Source: Pleurobrachia bachei
Taxonomy: Eukaryota; Ctenophora; Tentaculata; Cydippida; Pleurobrachiidae
Direction: 5' to 3'
Assembly: GCA_000695325.1 (NCBI GenBank)
Contig: AVPN01000111.1
Location: 1 to 38,641, forward strand
Length of the DNA: 38,641 nt
Notes under the pieces: generated by a model
The model's input: the letters and a program-made list of their open reading frames with translations, nothing else
Database searches by the model: none
Told to the model about the DNA's origin: nothing
Part shown: positions 1-13,200 of the stretch, in pieces
Position numbering within the stretch: the stretch's first letter is position 1
How the letters are laid out: each line of letters opens with the position of its first letter
Position numbers and translations under genes: made by a program

Positions 1-268
1 GTACCTGGATAAGGTTTCCATCCGACTCAAGGTAGACATACTCAGGCCTAGGAGGAGGAAGAACAAAGAGAGAAGTAGGGATTTCACCCATCCTTCCCAG
101 CTCCTTCTCCTCTCCGTTACTGGGGTCCATGGAGATCAACTGTCCCTCCCTGGTTGCCATGGTGATCTTATCACCATCCGGGGAGAATGCAGCCACGTCA
201 CCTCGCTGGGTGATGGGCCGGGTCACACCATTCGCATCCATTCTGTAGATATCCCCCGACCGGAGGAA
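1..268 (-). repeat. Perfect 268-base copy of part of exon 49 and its donor (3607-3874)
   Basis: Bases 1-268 match 3607-3874 base for base as read by eye. Divergence begins at 269 (t against g) and is complete after about 275. The matched block is coding (exon 55 against exon 49) plus the splice donor at its left end, and may extend beyond the window. The encoded blades are identical from RLIFLRSGD to NLIQ, while the neighbouring blades are quite different, so this is a recent local event. Confidence 0.9.
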
Positions 269-1283
269 TATTAGCCGGTACAGGGTATCGTCTGTAGGAT
301 CAACCACAGGCAAACTTCCTCCCCTCGGTACAGAAATGGTTTCTCTGTTTCCGAACTTATCCACCCTGACAACCTCTCCAGATTTTGAAACTATGTATCT
401 GAATTGAGGTTTCCTTTCATCTCCATTTTTGCCCATATCATCGGATCCCATTTCTTTCTCACTCTCGATGGCCTCCGGCAAGTCTATCAAACTTATAGTT
501 TCTGCGGGGAACTTGGTGGTAGAAATGACCCTCTCTGATCCCGTTTTGATATCTCGTAAGATAATCTCACTGTCCGTGGCGTAGGCAATGTATCTCTGTC
601 CGACTGTCTTAGCAGCAGATACATTTTCTGGAGCTATCACGTTCGTTTCTTGTGTTTCCGGATCAACTTCCAACAATTGGGAATCCCTGAAAAAACGAAT
701 TATTAAAAGCTATTTTCTAGGCAGAATTTGGACTGATAACATGGAGTTGTGACAACATTAATTTACCTGACAATGTAGTATCGTTTGGTTGATGGGAGAT
801 ACATGACAGAGCTTTCAGTTCCCCTTATGGCAGGGTAGCTGAGGATCTGAGCAACTGGATCACGATCCGGTGATCCGCTGACCAACATTCTTTCTCGTCC
901 ACTTCCTTCTATCCAGAGTAGTTTCCTGTGGAAACTGTATTAGTAGCCTTTCAATCAATAAATCGACTGTATTAGCACCCTTCATTCTATAGAGACCGTG
1001 ATAAAGTGTCAATCTAAAGTAACACAACCGCATCCTAGTATAGTTTTGGTGTTTAAGACGGTCAATTCATTTTTGTTATAAGGCTAAGTACTAAACATCT
1101 AACTTAAAACTAACCCATGAGGGGTAAGGCTGATCTGAGACGGGCTCGTCCTGGTGTAAAGGACGGTCTTCTCCGGTTCTCGTTCCGTCACATCTACAAC
1201 TCCAATCTCTCCAAGAACTGAGTCCGTGTAGTACAGCTTCCTGGCATCAGGGCTCAGCACAAGGGACTGGATATTGCCAGCAC
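5..1283 (-). other. Giant gene exons 53-55, array continues past the window
   Basis: Exons are 1115-1283, 767-925 and 5-686. They encode blades KLYYTDSVLGEIGVVD, LLWIEGSGRERMLV, RYYIVRDSQLLEVDP, RYIAYATDSEIILRD, FRYIVSKSGEVVRVD, TLYRLIFLRSGDIYRMD and YVYLESDGNLIQ. Exon 55 ends in phase 0 at the GT in bases 4-3, so more exons must lie to the left. Its distal part is a perfect copy of part of exon 49. No stop codon or membrane anchor is seen. Confidence 0.78.
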
Positions 1284-4200
1284 CTGATTGAGAAGGACGG
1301 TCAGAGCTGTTGAACAAATACTAACTTGTGTAAGTTTACTATAGGAATATTCAAACACTCTAAAAAGTACTGACCTGTCAAGACAGTTTTCTTCTCTTCG
1401 CTCGGTATGTCTTCCTTGACGACATTCCTGTTCATCACAGTGTAGAATACTGTGTCAGGGTCCACAGTGCTGGGAGTGTAAAGAGAGGCAGTCTTCCTAG
1501 AAATATCCTCTGGATCCTTGTCCTCGACCTGCTTGAAAAGCCTACCCCCAGTGGTATAATACACCACTTGCCTCCTCTCAGGTCTCTGCATCACTGCTTG
1601 ACTGGGAATTATGCTACTGATGGGTTTCTCAAACCTCCGGAAGATGATTTCTCGACCTCGTGGTGGTAGGAGGACTAGTCGCTCCTTAGCGGCATAGATA
1701 ATACCGTTAGGTGTGGGTAGAATGCTCTCCACTGGATGTGTAGTTGGGTGGTCCTTCACTTCAGATGGATTCCGGGGATCCACCGATTTGATCTGCTGAT
1801 CTCCAGTAACGTAGTAAACTCGTCTGGGTGTGGGGGCGACGCTTGTTATCCCCTCGGGTGCCATGGCAACCTGGGTTGGTTCAGCGGATGTCGGGGTTTG
1901 TTGGTACACTCGTGTTCCATCCTCGACCCAGGTTAAAACTCCCTCGGGAGACAACCTCGCGAGAGTGGGCACATTTCGTCCAGAGAGCAGGGGAGTCTGT
2001 TCCTTGGTGATGGGATCTAGGGACACCACCTGACCATCCTCAGTGGTGAAGACCAAGGAACCCTTTCGTGGGGTCCTCGTTAGAGATGTAAGGGGAGTTG
2101 GAGATTTGAACAAATAGGAAGGTTGATCAGTTATTTGGCCGGTAGGTCCAATGGGCTGCTTCATGATATAGTTCCGGTTGTAAATGTAGTACAGGGTAGC
2201 CTGATCGGAACTCAGAACGGGGAATGTAGCGCCCATGATCCTCTTGGGGGCTTCTCGGCCCTCAGGGGTAACCATGATAACACTATCACCAGACAGGTAG
2301 TACATCAGCTTCCTCCTCTCCTCAGGGATGTCTGTGATCTGATCGGGATCAGGAACGGGATCAGGTTTGTCCATCTCCTCTGTTCCTTCATCATCATCTC
2401 GTCCAATCTCCTCGGTACCTTGTTCATCATCATCCTCCTCTCCTTCAGTGGGCTCAGCAGGTAGCTCCATCGTGGGCAGGTCCAGCCCGACAAAGGTGGT
2501 GGCATAAATTGGAGACTTCATGATCCTCTCCACATCTCCAGTCCGAGGAGACATCCTGTAGACCACCCTGGTTGAGGTAATAAAGACTAGGTTGCCCTGA
2601 CGATCCATGGCAGCTCCTATAACAGGAGACCTCATCACTTTCTCCTTCTTGGTCCGGGGATCAAACTCCAGCAGACTGCTCCCGCGGAGGAAGTAGTACT
2701 TCCTGGTTTGGGGACTGAACATCACACTCTTGTCCGTGTCTTGGACACTCGGGTACTGGACGACAGATTCAGGCTCCGTTCGGCTATCCTTGTCGGCAGA
2801 TTTCACGGCGATGTTCTTACCCGAACCGTCTGTGAACGTTATGGTCCTGTAAAAAGAAGGGGGTATTAAGTTGGTACTAGCGTTCTGATTGATTAAATAA
2901 GAAACCGTTCGTGTCCAGTAGGAAAGAGAAAATAAGACTTCATCAGATAAATTTCAGACAAAGCGACGATGCAGATTGCTATTACATGTACCTGCCCTGA
3001 ATTTGGAAGTTTCGAGGATTATCGAGGGTTGAGAAGAGCACTTTGTTCTGAGTTGCACTACCAATAGAGTTGGGAGTGGTGTAGTACAAGTCTCCAGTAC
3101 TAGGGTCCACCTTGATTGATGTCACAGTACCTGATCCCTCCAGCATGGTCTTCCTCTGGTCTGCGGGGAGGGGAAAACATGTGTTAAAGATAAAGGGGGT
3201 CACTGTGTATTTTATATTATCAAATGGATTTATTTTGTGATATCAACTAATTCAAGATTCACCATAACACCGATCATTATTTCGGATCCATCAATGGGGT
3301 CAGCTCGTGCATGGTCACTAACGGTAACTAATGTTAACTAACCAGGGTAATTGAGGGGTTCACGGATAATTCGTTGCCCGTCAGAGTAGTACAGGAATTT
3401 GCGAACCGGGTCCACAGTGAACATGGTTGCTCCTTCCCTTTCAACCGTCTTACGATCATCAGGCTGGCTTCGGGGTACCTGAATATAACGCATTGTTATT
3501 CGTATCTTTTCGTTTGAAAAGAAGCCTGAAGTTTGAACAAGTCAACTAGAAGGTGTAGGTTTAGCGAGCCTGGTATTTTTCAGTTGTTTACGGAAGTCAT
3601 GATAATGTACCTGGATAAGGTTTCCATCCGACTCAAGGTAGACATACTCAGGCCTAGGAGGAGGAAGAACAAAGAGAGAAGTAGGGATTTCACCCATCCT
3701 TCCCAGCTCCTTCTCCTCTCCGTTACTGGGGTCCATGGAGATCAACTGTCCCTCCCTGGTTGCCATGGTGATCTTATCACCATCCGGGGAGAATGCAGCC
3801 ACGTCACCTCGCTGGGTGATGGGCCGGGTCACACCATTCGCATCCATTCTGTAGATATCCCCCGACCGGAGGAAGATTAGTCGACCATTGGTAGGTAGGA
3901 GTTGGAGGTTCTTGTCACTTTCCCGGACAGCAGGCTGTCGGGCAATCTCCTCGACGCTCCTTGTCAGGGGGTCACCCTTCTTGACCACCACTTGCCCGTT
4001 AGGCCTCTCTGTCCATACCAGGGCTCTAAAAAGAGGCGGATCGAATAAGAAAAGTTAGAACATGGTTTTGAAAATATAATTCTCAATTATTCAATAATAT
4101 TACTCCATTACTCAATCAACTATTCAATGATGTTACCAACCGCTGCTTAGGACTGAAGGACATCTTATCGGGGGAGTCGAGGTTCCTGAACAGAGGCACC

Positions 4201-7200
4201 TCCGAGGGCGAGGCGAGGGAGATTGAGTTGACATTACCGTTAGTGGTTAGAACATAAACATCCCTCTTTTCGGGGTTGAATGCCAGAGATTTCACCGGTT
4301 CTCGTGTGCTAATTGGGAGATGGAAGGATGGTTACGTGCAGGTCCTTTGAAAATAATCAGCAGTAAATTATAATACCTGAATGGAAGGTAATAGATATGC
4401 GTGTCTAACCTGATAAGAACAGATGCAGTTCCAGTTTCCACATTCTCCAGTACGAGTTGTTTCTCATTCCTCGGATAGAGGATGGTATTCTTGTCCAGCA
4501 TGATTGTGGGTTGAGTTCTACTGACCAACTTGGCGTCCTCTGGCCTGCCCAGTGGCTCTCTCACTACACCATTAGGAGTGGCATACAGCAGGAACTGTTT
4601 GGGCTCCGGTTTCTTCTGGCCACCGTCTTCTAAAGGATTCTTCTCCGGTGCAAGCTTCTCCAAGGTAGTCTTCCTGAAGGGTGAGCGCTTGCCCTCAATG
4701 GACATTCTATCGGGCATCTGACTAGTTGTCATGACGAATTCTCGCGCCAGGGTCTTGGGGTTGATAAGGTAGACGTTCCTATCTGTCTGTCCAATGTAAA
4801 CGGAGCCAGTTGGACCGATGGCAATTGAGTTTACCGGATCAGATCCGTCCGTGATTGGCCGGGTGGCTCCCGTTCGTGTGTCGACTTCAGTGACCTGAGG
4901 TGGAAATAGTGGTGATCAATGAGTTCAATCAGACACAAAAAATGATAATATGTAATATAATATGTAATGATAATATATATAATATGTTAATGAAATGGAA
5001 TGTGTCCTATATAATTGTACGAACCTTCCTTTCCCGGAGATAGTAAACTTTCTTGTTGTACGGGTTATACGCAATCGTCTTCTCCAATCCGTTCACAGCG
5101 GGTGACCTCGCCATTGTAATTGGCTTCCCCCCACAATCTTCCAGCCCTCAATTTGGCGGTTTCACCTCGTCCCTCCACCCAGAACACGCTCTGGCTGGCG
5201 GGGTCAAAGGTCAGCACAGTTCCGGGGTTCTCCAGATTCTCAAAGAGGGTACTCTTCTCATTGTCCTTCAGGTTAACCCGGCCTATCTCGGCACGATCCG
5301 TATCCAGATAGAACACAATCTGCTCCTTGGGTTCGTACGCTAACGCTGCTACCTTACCCTGAGTTGAGATGATGGGATGTGAGTTAATGAAATGGGATGT
5401 GAGTTCGAACAATTGCAATCACAAACTTAACAACAACCACGTGTCAGTGCGATGCCTGGCAGAGTACCAAATGATATGTCTCACAAATGACTTACGAGTA
5501 ACAGGGTGAGGGACATGACTTACGAGATTGTTCAGAACAGTAACGGGGGGCGGGACACCGATTTGCTCTCGGACGATACGAGATCGAGACTGGGTGTAGA
5601 CTAGGTAGTTGTACTTGGGAACCATTATCATGTGTTCAACTCCAGGCCTGCGATTATTTCAGGTATTATTATTGTGGGTATAATTTGTTTAACAACTTCT
5701 CAGCGAAACATTTTCTCACTTAAATTTTGGATTCTGGATAAATCAAGTGAGATAGTGTGCTGTTTTTATGGTAACTATGTTGGTAATATTAACCTGTCGA
5801 TGGATGTGGAGATATCAGTACCAGGCTTCTCCCTGAATACCTCTGTACCAGCCACATACTGGACATACCGGTCCTCTGCAGCACTCTCACTATCACCTAG
5901 CAGGTGTGGAAATGTCGTGGATTAACTATTATTGGTAGGGGTCGATTTTACCATGGCAACCATGTCACTGTTATAAGAATGCTGTAATTGAACTGCTTTA
6001 CCAGTTTTTGAGATGGCTAGTGTCCTTATTGGCATGTCCATTTTCCGGGCGGGTTTCTGTTCCGTTCCATTGAGGACCATAACGGTGGCCGGGGTTGTCT
6101 GGGGAACGTAGTATAGCATTCCGTTGTTAGGGGCAACATCCAGGACTTTCATGGGCAGGACTGATCGGGATCTGCCATTCGTCAGATCCATGTTCTTTAC
6201 CATTCCCTCCTGCAGGTGAAGGGGTCGATAACGATACATTTTGTAAAGTAAGGGTTATGAAGGAGGGGGGGTGGGCTAATATCGGCCTTGAAATAAAATA
6301 AAAAGGATATGAAGTATAAAAAACAAACTTTCTTCGAGATCATACCTTGTCCATGAAGACCACTCCAGTTTTGGGCAACCAAACTAATTTCTGTGCTGGA
6401 GTTGCCATGGTCACTTCTCTTGGGTTGTTGACCTCAGTTGGCTCACCCAGTTGCCCAGCAACCATCTTGCCATCCTCCTGCCACACCAACTGCCGGGTTG
6501 GAGTCACCATTATGGCCTTAGGGGCAGCTCGCTGAGAGGCAACGGACCGAGGGAGTCCATCCGCAGACATGGGATCCAGAGCCTCGATAGTGCCCCGTTC
6601 AGGTACGGTGTAGTAGAGGGTTCGAGTTGTGGGTTCCCACGCCAACCCTCCAATATCTCCAAGTGCTTTTGCGAGGGGTTTGGACTCCCTCTGTCGGCTG
6701 GGAACAAAGTTGAGGTGCTCGCTAAAGATTTCATCCCCAATAGTGAAGTAAATTGTAGTCGGGGTTGTGATTAGGTTTTCAAGACCTCCTCGTCTCATTT
6801 CCTCCCTTTCAGGCATGCCACCTCGCTTCTTCTCCACGGGTACACGTGAGAGAACATCACCTGTAGCCGACACGAGGTACCTAGTTCCTGGTCTGAGGGC
6901 AGGTCGGGTGGTTGCACCCTTAGGTGGTTCCGCACACTCTCTGTAGGTGCCCACGGGGTGATCGGTACCCAGAATGGGCCGTCCATCCTTCTCCACACAC
7001 CGACACACTGCCTCCTGACACTGCCGGGGCATGAAGTTACCCTCCCGGTCACACTTGGGAATGTGACGACCAAGCATCCAGGTACTACCGCCCATCTCCC
7101 TAATATACGACGGGCTGTTTGAAGCCTCAGCTATCATTCCACAGACTCCATCTCTTCGGGAGGGAGAGGTGGTGTCCAGGAGGGCGAGGCCGTGTTGGGG

Positions 7201-10200
7201 TACATCTCTCTGTTCTCCGGTGAGCAGGTTTAGAATCTGGGGGGTGGAACCAGAAGGACGGAGGAGAATCCTAGATCCACCATACTGGGCGTCCTGTACT
7301 GGTTGTTCTAGCAACCTGGCGAGAAATAGGGAGTTAAAATGAGACATTCATCGGGTCCGATCACCCGTGTTATACTGTCTTGCGAAGAAATTTAATTGTG
7401 CCTGAATGTCTCACCTCTCGGGTTGATTGTTTTCTCCAGGGGCCAGAGTGTAGACACCCACGGGTGTTCCAATGACATACTGTCTTCTGATGGGGTCCCA
7501 GGTGACCCTGTTTGGTGTACCAGGTAGGGATGTCATCATAAGGGGTGTGCCAGAGGAGGGATCCTCAAGAGGCAGAGAGTAGAGAGCCCGACCACTCGTG
7601 TAGATCAACTTACTGTAAAGAATATGTGATGTTAGGGAGTAATAAAAAGGAATGATGATGATGTCTCTATTCGGGACTGTTCGATTCCTTTCACTCACTC
7701 ACTCACTACCTACCCCTAATTGCATACTCAGAATGCTACATTTCAAGAATCCAGAATGAACTACATACTTGTCAATGATGGTCATGTATTCAGGATCAAA
7801 CCCACTCCTCAGCTCCTTCCTTTCATCCGGTTTATCAACAGTAAACATGTTCAGAGTCCTCCTCGCTGGGTCAACATAGAATACCAGCCTGTCCGGTCCA
7901 CTAACTGCCACTGGGCCCATTCGGGGGAGCCCACCAGCGAACTGCTGGGGTCCCATCTCCTTGACTTCAGGGTGATCGAATGCCAGTGGCATCCTGTAGA
8001 TGGTCCTCCTATCCGGTCCGACTAGGTAAATCATACGGGTTGGGGAGTCCACGATCACCTCATTGGGAGTAAAACCAAGATCTGTCTCTGTCCTGTCTGT
8101 AGGATCGGGCAGGGCCTCCCGGATCAGAGTGTTTCCAGTAACACCAACCATGTAGACCGTCCTATTTAGGGCTTCCGGTAGCTCTGAAATGAAATTAGGT
8201 GGTGATCGGGAGCCGAAGAAAAGAAGACTCTGATTTAGGATTAGGAACATCTTGATGCGCCTATGAAACTCTGATTATCTAAAATGATGTACTATTACTA
8301 CTTACCCGGACAGTTTTTAGTGTCTCCCTGGATAATCTCTCCCATTCCGTTGACACATTCACATTCATCATTTCCACCGAGGCACTGACGGGGCTTGAAC
8401 CGGCCACCAGGATCACACCTCGGAGTGGATCGGGATACTCCTCCATATAGAGTAGCAGCCAGGGAACACGGCTGAGCTGATCTTCGGACTGGATCTGAGG
8501 GGAGAGAGGTTAGACAACATTCATATGGGGCAGTGGGCGATAAGTTTACGGTGAAGAAGGTGTCTTAAGGAAGACCTATGGTACTACAGCGAAATCATCA
8601 CATATATTTCTTACCAAATGGCACAACTTGAAGGCCGGATGTTGAGTAAGGGAAGTCCATGATTCTGACCAGTTTCTGCGTCTGAGGGGTCCACTCGTAC
8701 AGGACTCCCTCACTCGCATACACAACAGATCTCGGGGTAGTGGCAAGGGGAGATGTGGGTTCCACCCTCTCGGCTCCCCTAGCTCCATCCAGGGGCTGTG
8801 AGGGAGATCCGAGTCCCTCTTCGCTGGTGTAAAAGACAAAGTCCGGCGAGGTCAGGGCCATGTTTCCGATTCGGGCGGGGAGAGTTTGGAGTTCCTCGGG
8901 AGCGAGGGTATCCAATGGCATCCTTCTCAACCTCTCTCCTTCCATCCAGACTAGCGCACCGGGCACGTAGTGTAGTTTCCTGGGGTTGTCCAGGTCAGTT
9001 AGGAGGGGCGAGGGGGCTGAACCGGGGCTCAGCTTGTAAATGGTGGACTGGTCCGCCAGATAAAGGGTGCCGTCAGGCGAGGCTGCCACACTGGTAGCTC
9101 GTCGAGGTAGAGTAGCAATGATGAGAGGCTCTGAAATATAAACCTTAGATTAGTATTTCACACATACACATGGTTAGATCACACGCTACAGGGAGTGACA
9201 AATTTTAGCACGGGAAAGACTAAAAAGGTACTTTATAATTGAAAAGAAGTTCAAAAAAAGACTTCAAAACAAGTACTTCCAGTACGCTCAGGCCTCAGCC
9301 CCGGTGATACCAGAGGCACGGAGGAGTTGCGAAAAAAGTACTTACTTGACTCCGGGGTGAAGGAAACGGGTTCTCTGAGAACATCATTTCCCCGTGTATA
9401 GTACATCATCATGCTTTGGGGTTCAACGGTGAACGATGAAATACCAGGTCGGGGTACGGAAACCTTCTTATTTTCTGGGGCATACATGTCCAAACGAGTA
9501 ATTCTTCCACCTGAATTGAAGTGTCTATTTATTCTGGGGCCGTCATATTGTATTGGTTAGATTTTTAGTTTTTTAGTTTGAGACCTAGACAAGCTGGAAA
9601 CAGACTACGGTTTCCTCGAATTGTCTAACAGATTTCATTTTATCATGAGACTCATGTATCGAACGTGGTATGAAACTATCAAGAAGATTTACCTTCGGGG
9701 AAAACAAGGTATCTGCTGGGTCGGAGCCGCTCAGGAGCCCTCTCACCCGGCTTGTACTGGGCGCTCCTGCTCTGTCCTCCTCCCTCATACCCATCCCCAT
9801 CAGGAAGTGTCTCTTTGTCTTCAGCTGTACGTGGGAAATCATTAACTTCATTTCTTGATTTGCTAATTGATACAGGATACTGATTGGTTTTAACTTACGG
9901 ATGTTGTAAGGGTACAGGGTGCTATATCACTTACGGATGTTGTAAGGGTACAGGGTGCTGATTGGTCTGCTGGTAGGTCTCAGTTCCATGCTTTGTCCGG
10001 TTCGAGGAGTGTACATCATGAGCCGTGATGGGGTACTGTAGAACACCCGACTGGGCAACACATTGATCGCCTCAATCGGCTCCGTTTCCGACAGGACTGT
10101 CTCTTTCTTCTGTCCAGGACGAACCCGGACAAGTCGGGGTCCTTGTCCAACGTAAATCATGCCTTCGGGGTCAGTGCCAAAAACTTTAGTAGGCCGAATC

Positions 10201-13200
10201 TCGGGGTAGCCCGTTAGTCGGGCTGCCTTTCTACCGCCCTGGAGCTCAAACAGGGAGAAGTAGGGACCCTCACTCTCGGCCCAAATAATTTTACCGTCTG
10301 CAGGAATGATCATGTATTAAATTCAAGTAAGGGATGAAATAAGGGCAAAAAAGCGCACCGGAATGGTACATCAAGAGGTTTATTTTCTCTCATAATAACT
10401 TACCGCTGAGAGTAAGATCTCTGGGTACGACCCTGTCCACCAACAACACTTTTGGTTTCTCTCCGGGACCCAGGTAAAGGCTGTTCAAGGTTCCTTCCTG
10501 GGCGTCTGTCCAGTAAAGTGTTGCATCCTGGTACACCAGCCCACTCGGGTCTGCCACATTCACCCCCAGGGGGATGGACCTGTCCGGGGTACCCGGGTTG
10601 ATTGGTTCCTGTCGGAGTCGGAATCCCGTGCCACTGGGAGCCCGAGCGAAGTAGTAGACCATGTTGGTGCGGGGATCAACCACAAAGTTCCGACCATCCG
10701 GTCTATCCATGTATTCTGAATTAGAAGGAAGAGGGGTATTGGTCAGTGGTCACTTTTAAAGTTTTGATTGCTACACGGTTTCTACAAGTTTCAACAAGTT
10801 TCAACTAATTCCAATATTTTCGGAGATTGGTTCTAATATAACTAACCGGGTGTCCTAGTTGGGTCCTTCAGGGGGACAGTGGCTACCCTTCCGGGCTGTA
10901 CCATGTACACCAATCCAGGAGCCTTCCTCTCAGGTCGGAGTTGACTGGTCGTCTGGAACCCTTGAATAGGCTGTCGGGCCTGGACCAGGGCAACTGGGAG
11001 TCTCCTCTGGGTAAGGTCTATCCTCATCACCTGGTATAAGAGATGATATTTGCCACGCTGACCCTTTATTGAGTGAGGAGAGTAATCAGTGCAGACATAT
11101 GGTGCAGACAATCAATATGGTAAAAACTTCAGTTTAGGAAACTAGGGTTGAAAAAAAACACTTACGGTGTTTTCAGGGGTGGTAAAGTAGACAAGGTTGG
11201 GTCCTTGTCTCCAGACCCTCTGAACAGGGACATCGGTCAGCTCCCACTTGTTCCCATCCTTATCAACTCCCATCAGCTGGTTCGTGTTAGTGGGCCAAAG
11301 CAACACCGGCTGAGCACCACCATCAACCTGCCTCATGGGCTGCCTCTCAACCTCACTCCCTCCCTCAACGGGCACGTTAGCCAGAACAGATCCAGTCCTC
11401 CAGTAGAGCCTGCCGTCAACAGCTGCCAGACTTGTTACACCTGGTCCAGCCTCTGCTAGAACGATCCTGTCCCCGCTGGGACTGAGTCGTTCCACTCTCC
11501 CTGTGTTATCCACCCAGAATACGGTGTCGGTAGACGGCTCCACGGTGTAGGCTGATATGGTCCTTGTTGAGGGGACCTTGGCTACAGTGACAGGTGAGCC
11601 AGCCTCAACAAGACGGCCGGATGGTCCTACGTAGCTGGGCTCGGAGATCAGGGAAACGCGGTCAGGTGAGAGATAGTAGAGCTTCCGAGGTAGCATTACC
11701 AACCTAAAGATTTTTTAATTAGGTAACATCGAGTCACTTTAATACTGCTACAAAAGGTACCTACAAGTTATTTATCAGTGACTCACCCCTGGACGCCAGG
11801 TCGAGAGATTCGTTGTCGCTCCCTCTCCCCATCGAATAGGATAATACCCTGAGAGGTTGCCATGAGACTGAGGGTCTCCTCCTCTGGCCGGGCCTGTAGG
11901 GCTGGACCACCACGTAGCATGGTAACCCGGGTTACATCACTCGGTAACCGCTGCATTTCTAGTCTTTGGTTGGGTGCCTGGTTAGGGGGACTGTGTTATT
12001 GCCTGGTAGTGGAGGAAGCAACCCGCGACTATTATTTTACCAGAGGTACTACTGGCAAAACTTACATCAGGGGGACTGTATTAAAACCAAGTAGGGGAGC
12101 CGGCGTGTCAAAGTTTAAACCGATATGGCAAGAATTTAATCACTTTACCTGGTACATTTTCAAAGAGGGTTTCCTGTCCTGATTCTCCTGGTCCCTGGAG
12201 AGATAGTAGTATGTTCCATCCAGGACCTTCAGATCTTCAATGTTCTTGTCCTCCAGAGAAAGAGGAGTAACCGTGCCGTCCATGGAGATTCTGTAGACCT
12301 TATTGTTGCCCGAATCTACCACTAGAATACCCTGAGGGGTTAGGATAAGGGGGTTCTTCCTGCTGACTTGGAAGGGAAGCTGGGCGAGAATGGTTGGGTC
12401 TTTGCCCTCAGGAGTTCCCTCCATCAGCATGTTGTCATCCTCTATCCAATATAGTTTCCTGTGAGGGGAATTGTATCATAATCTTAGTTTTATCAGGTTA
12501 CTTTATTCGCATGAAGCCATAAAATTGACCATTTTAATCGGTTAAATTATCATACCCTGATTTTCGGCAAGTAACAAGGTTCCGGGCTTGGTCTCGTCCC
12601 TTGTAGAGTGTGTTGAGTTTTTGTGCGTTCCTGTCTGTGTACAGAATGCTCTGCCTCTTGTTTGGCTCGCTCCAGTAGACTCGGCCGTACACAGGATCAT
12701 AACTTAGTCCACTTGTCCTTTCGTCAACTCGAGCAACAAGGGCTTGAGGCTTATCTAAAATCGAGATAAACAATAAACATATTATAAATAGTAATTATCT
12801 CCCCGGTTTAGAAAACTGTAGATTCAAACAACACACGTACCGTCCTGATCTCTATGAATGGCGTTGATTCCGTTGGTTCTCTTGATGTAATAAAGAGTCT
12901 TGGTGATGGGGTCAGGGGAGACAAGAGACACCCCATCCCTCGACATGATAGTCCTATCAAGTTTGTTGGCAGTGTTCTGGATAACCACTTCTTCGGGTAG
13001 GGTGTAGACAACATAGGTTGGGAACTTGTCTGCACAGGAAGTAAAGGGAGTTTAATATTTTGAATTGTTAAGAGATGCTGTTAACTAAATAAAGTCTACT
13101 GACTAATATTACCGTTTCGTCTATTCTGGTTGGGTAGGTAACGTGCGAATCCAGTAGGAGCAATACCGGCCCTCTTGAGGAACACTTCTCCAGTTTCAAC

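Noticed and set aside
1283-1310. Earlier acceptor for exon 53 (after AACAG near 1310), giving SSDRPSQSG at the exon start
   Set aside because: It gives the wrong phase for the single base carried from exon 52. The acceptor at 1284-1285 restores the frame.
2123-2464. 113-residue plus-strand frame antisense to exon 52
   Set aside because: It lies wholly within a well-supported coding exon on the other strand and shows no domain.
8306-8494. EGF-like module, suggested by closely spaced cysteines
   Set aside because: Cys spacing and the PRCDPGG-F-PRQC signature fit thyroglobulin type-1 and not EGF.
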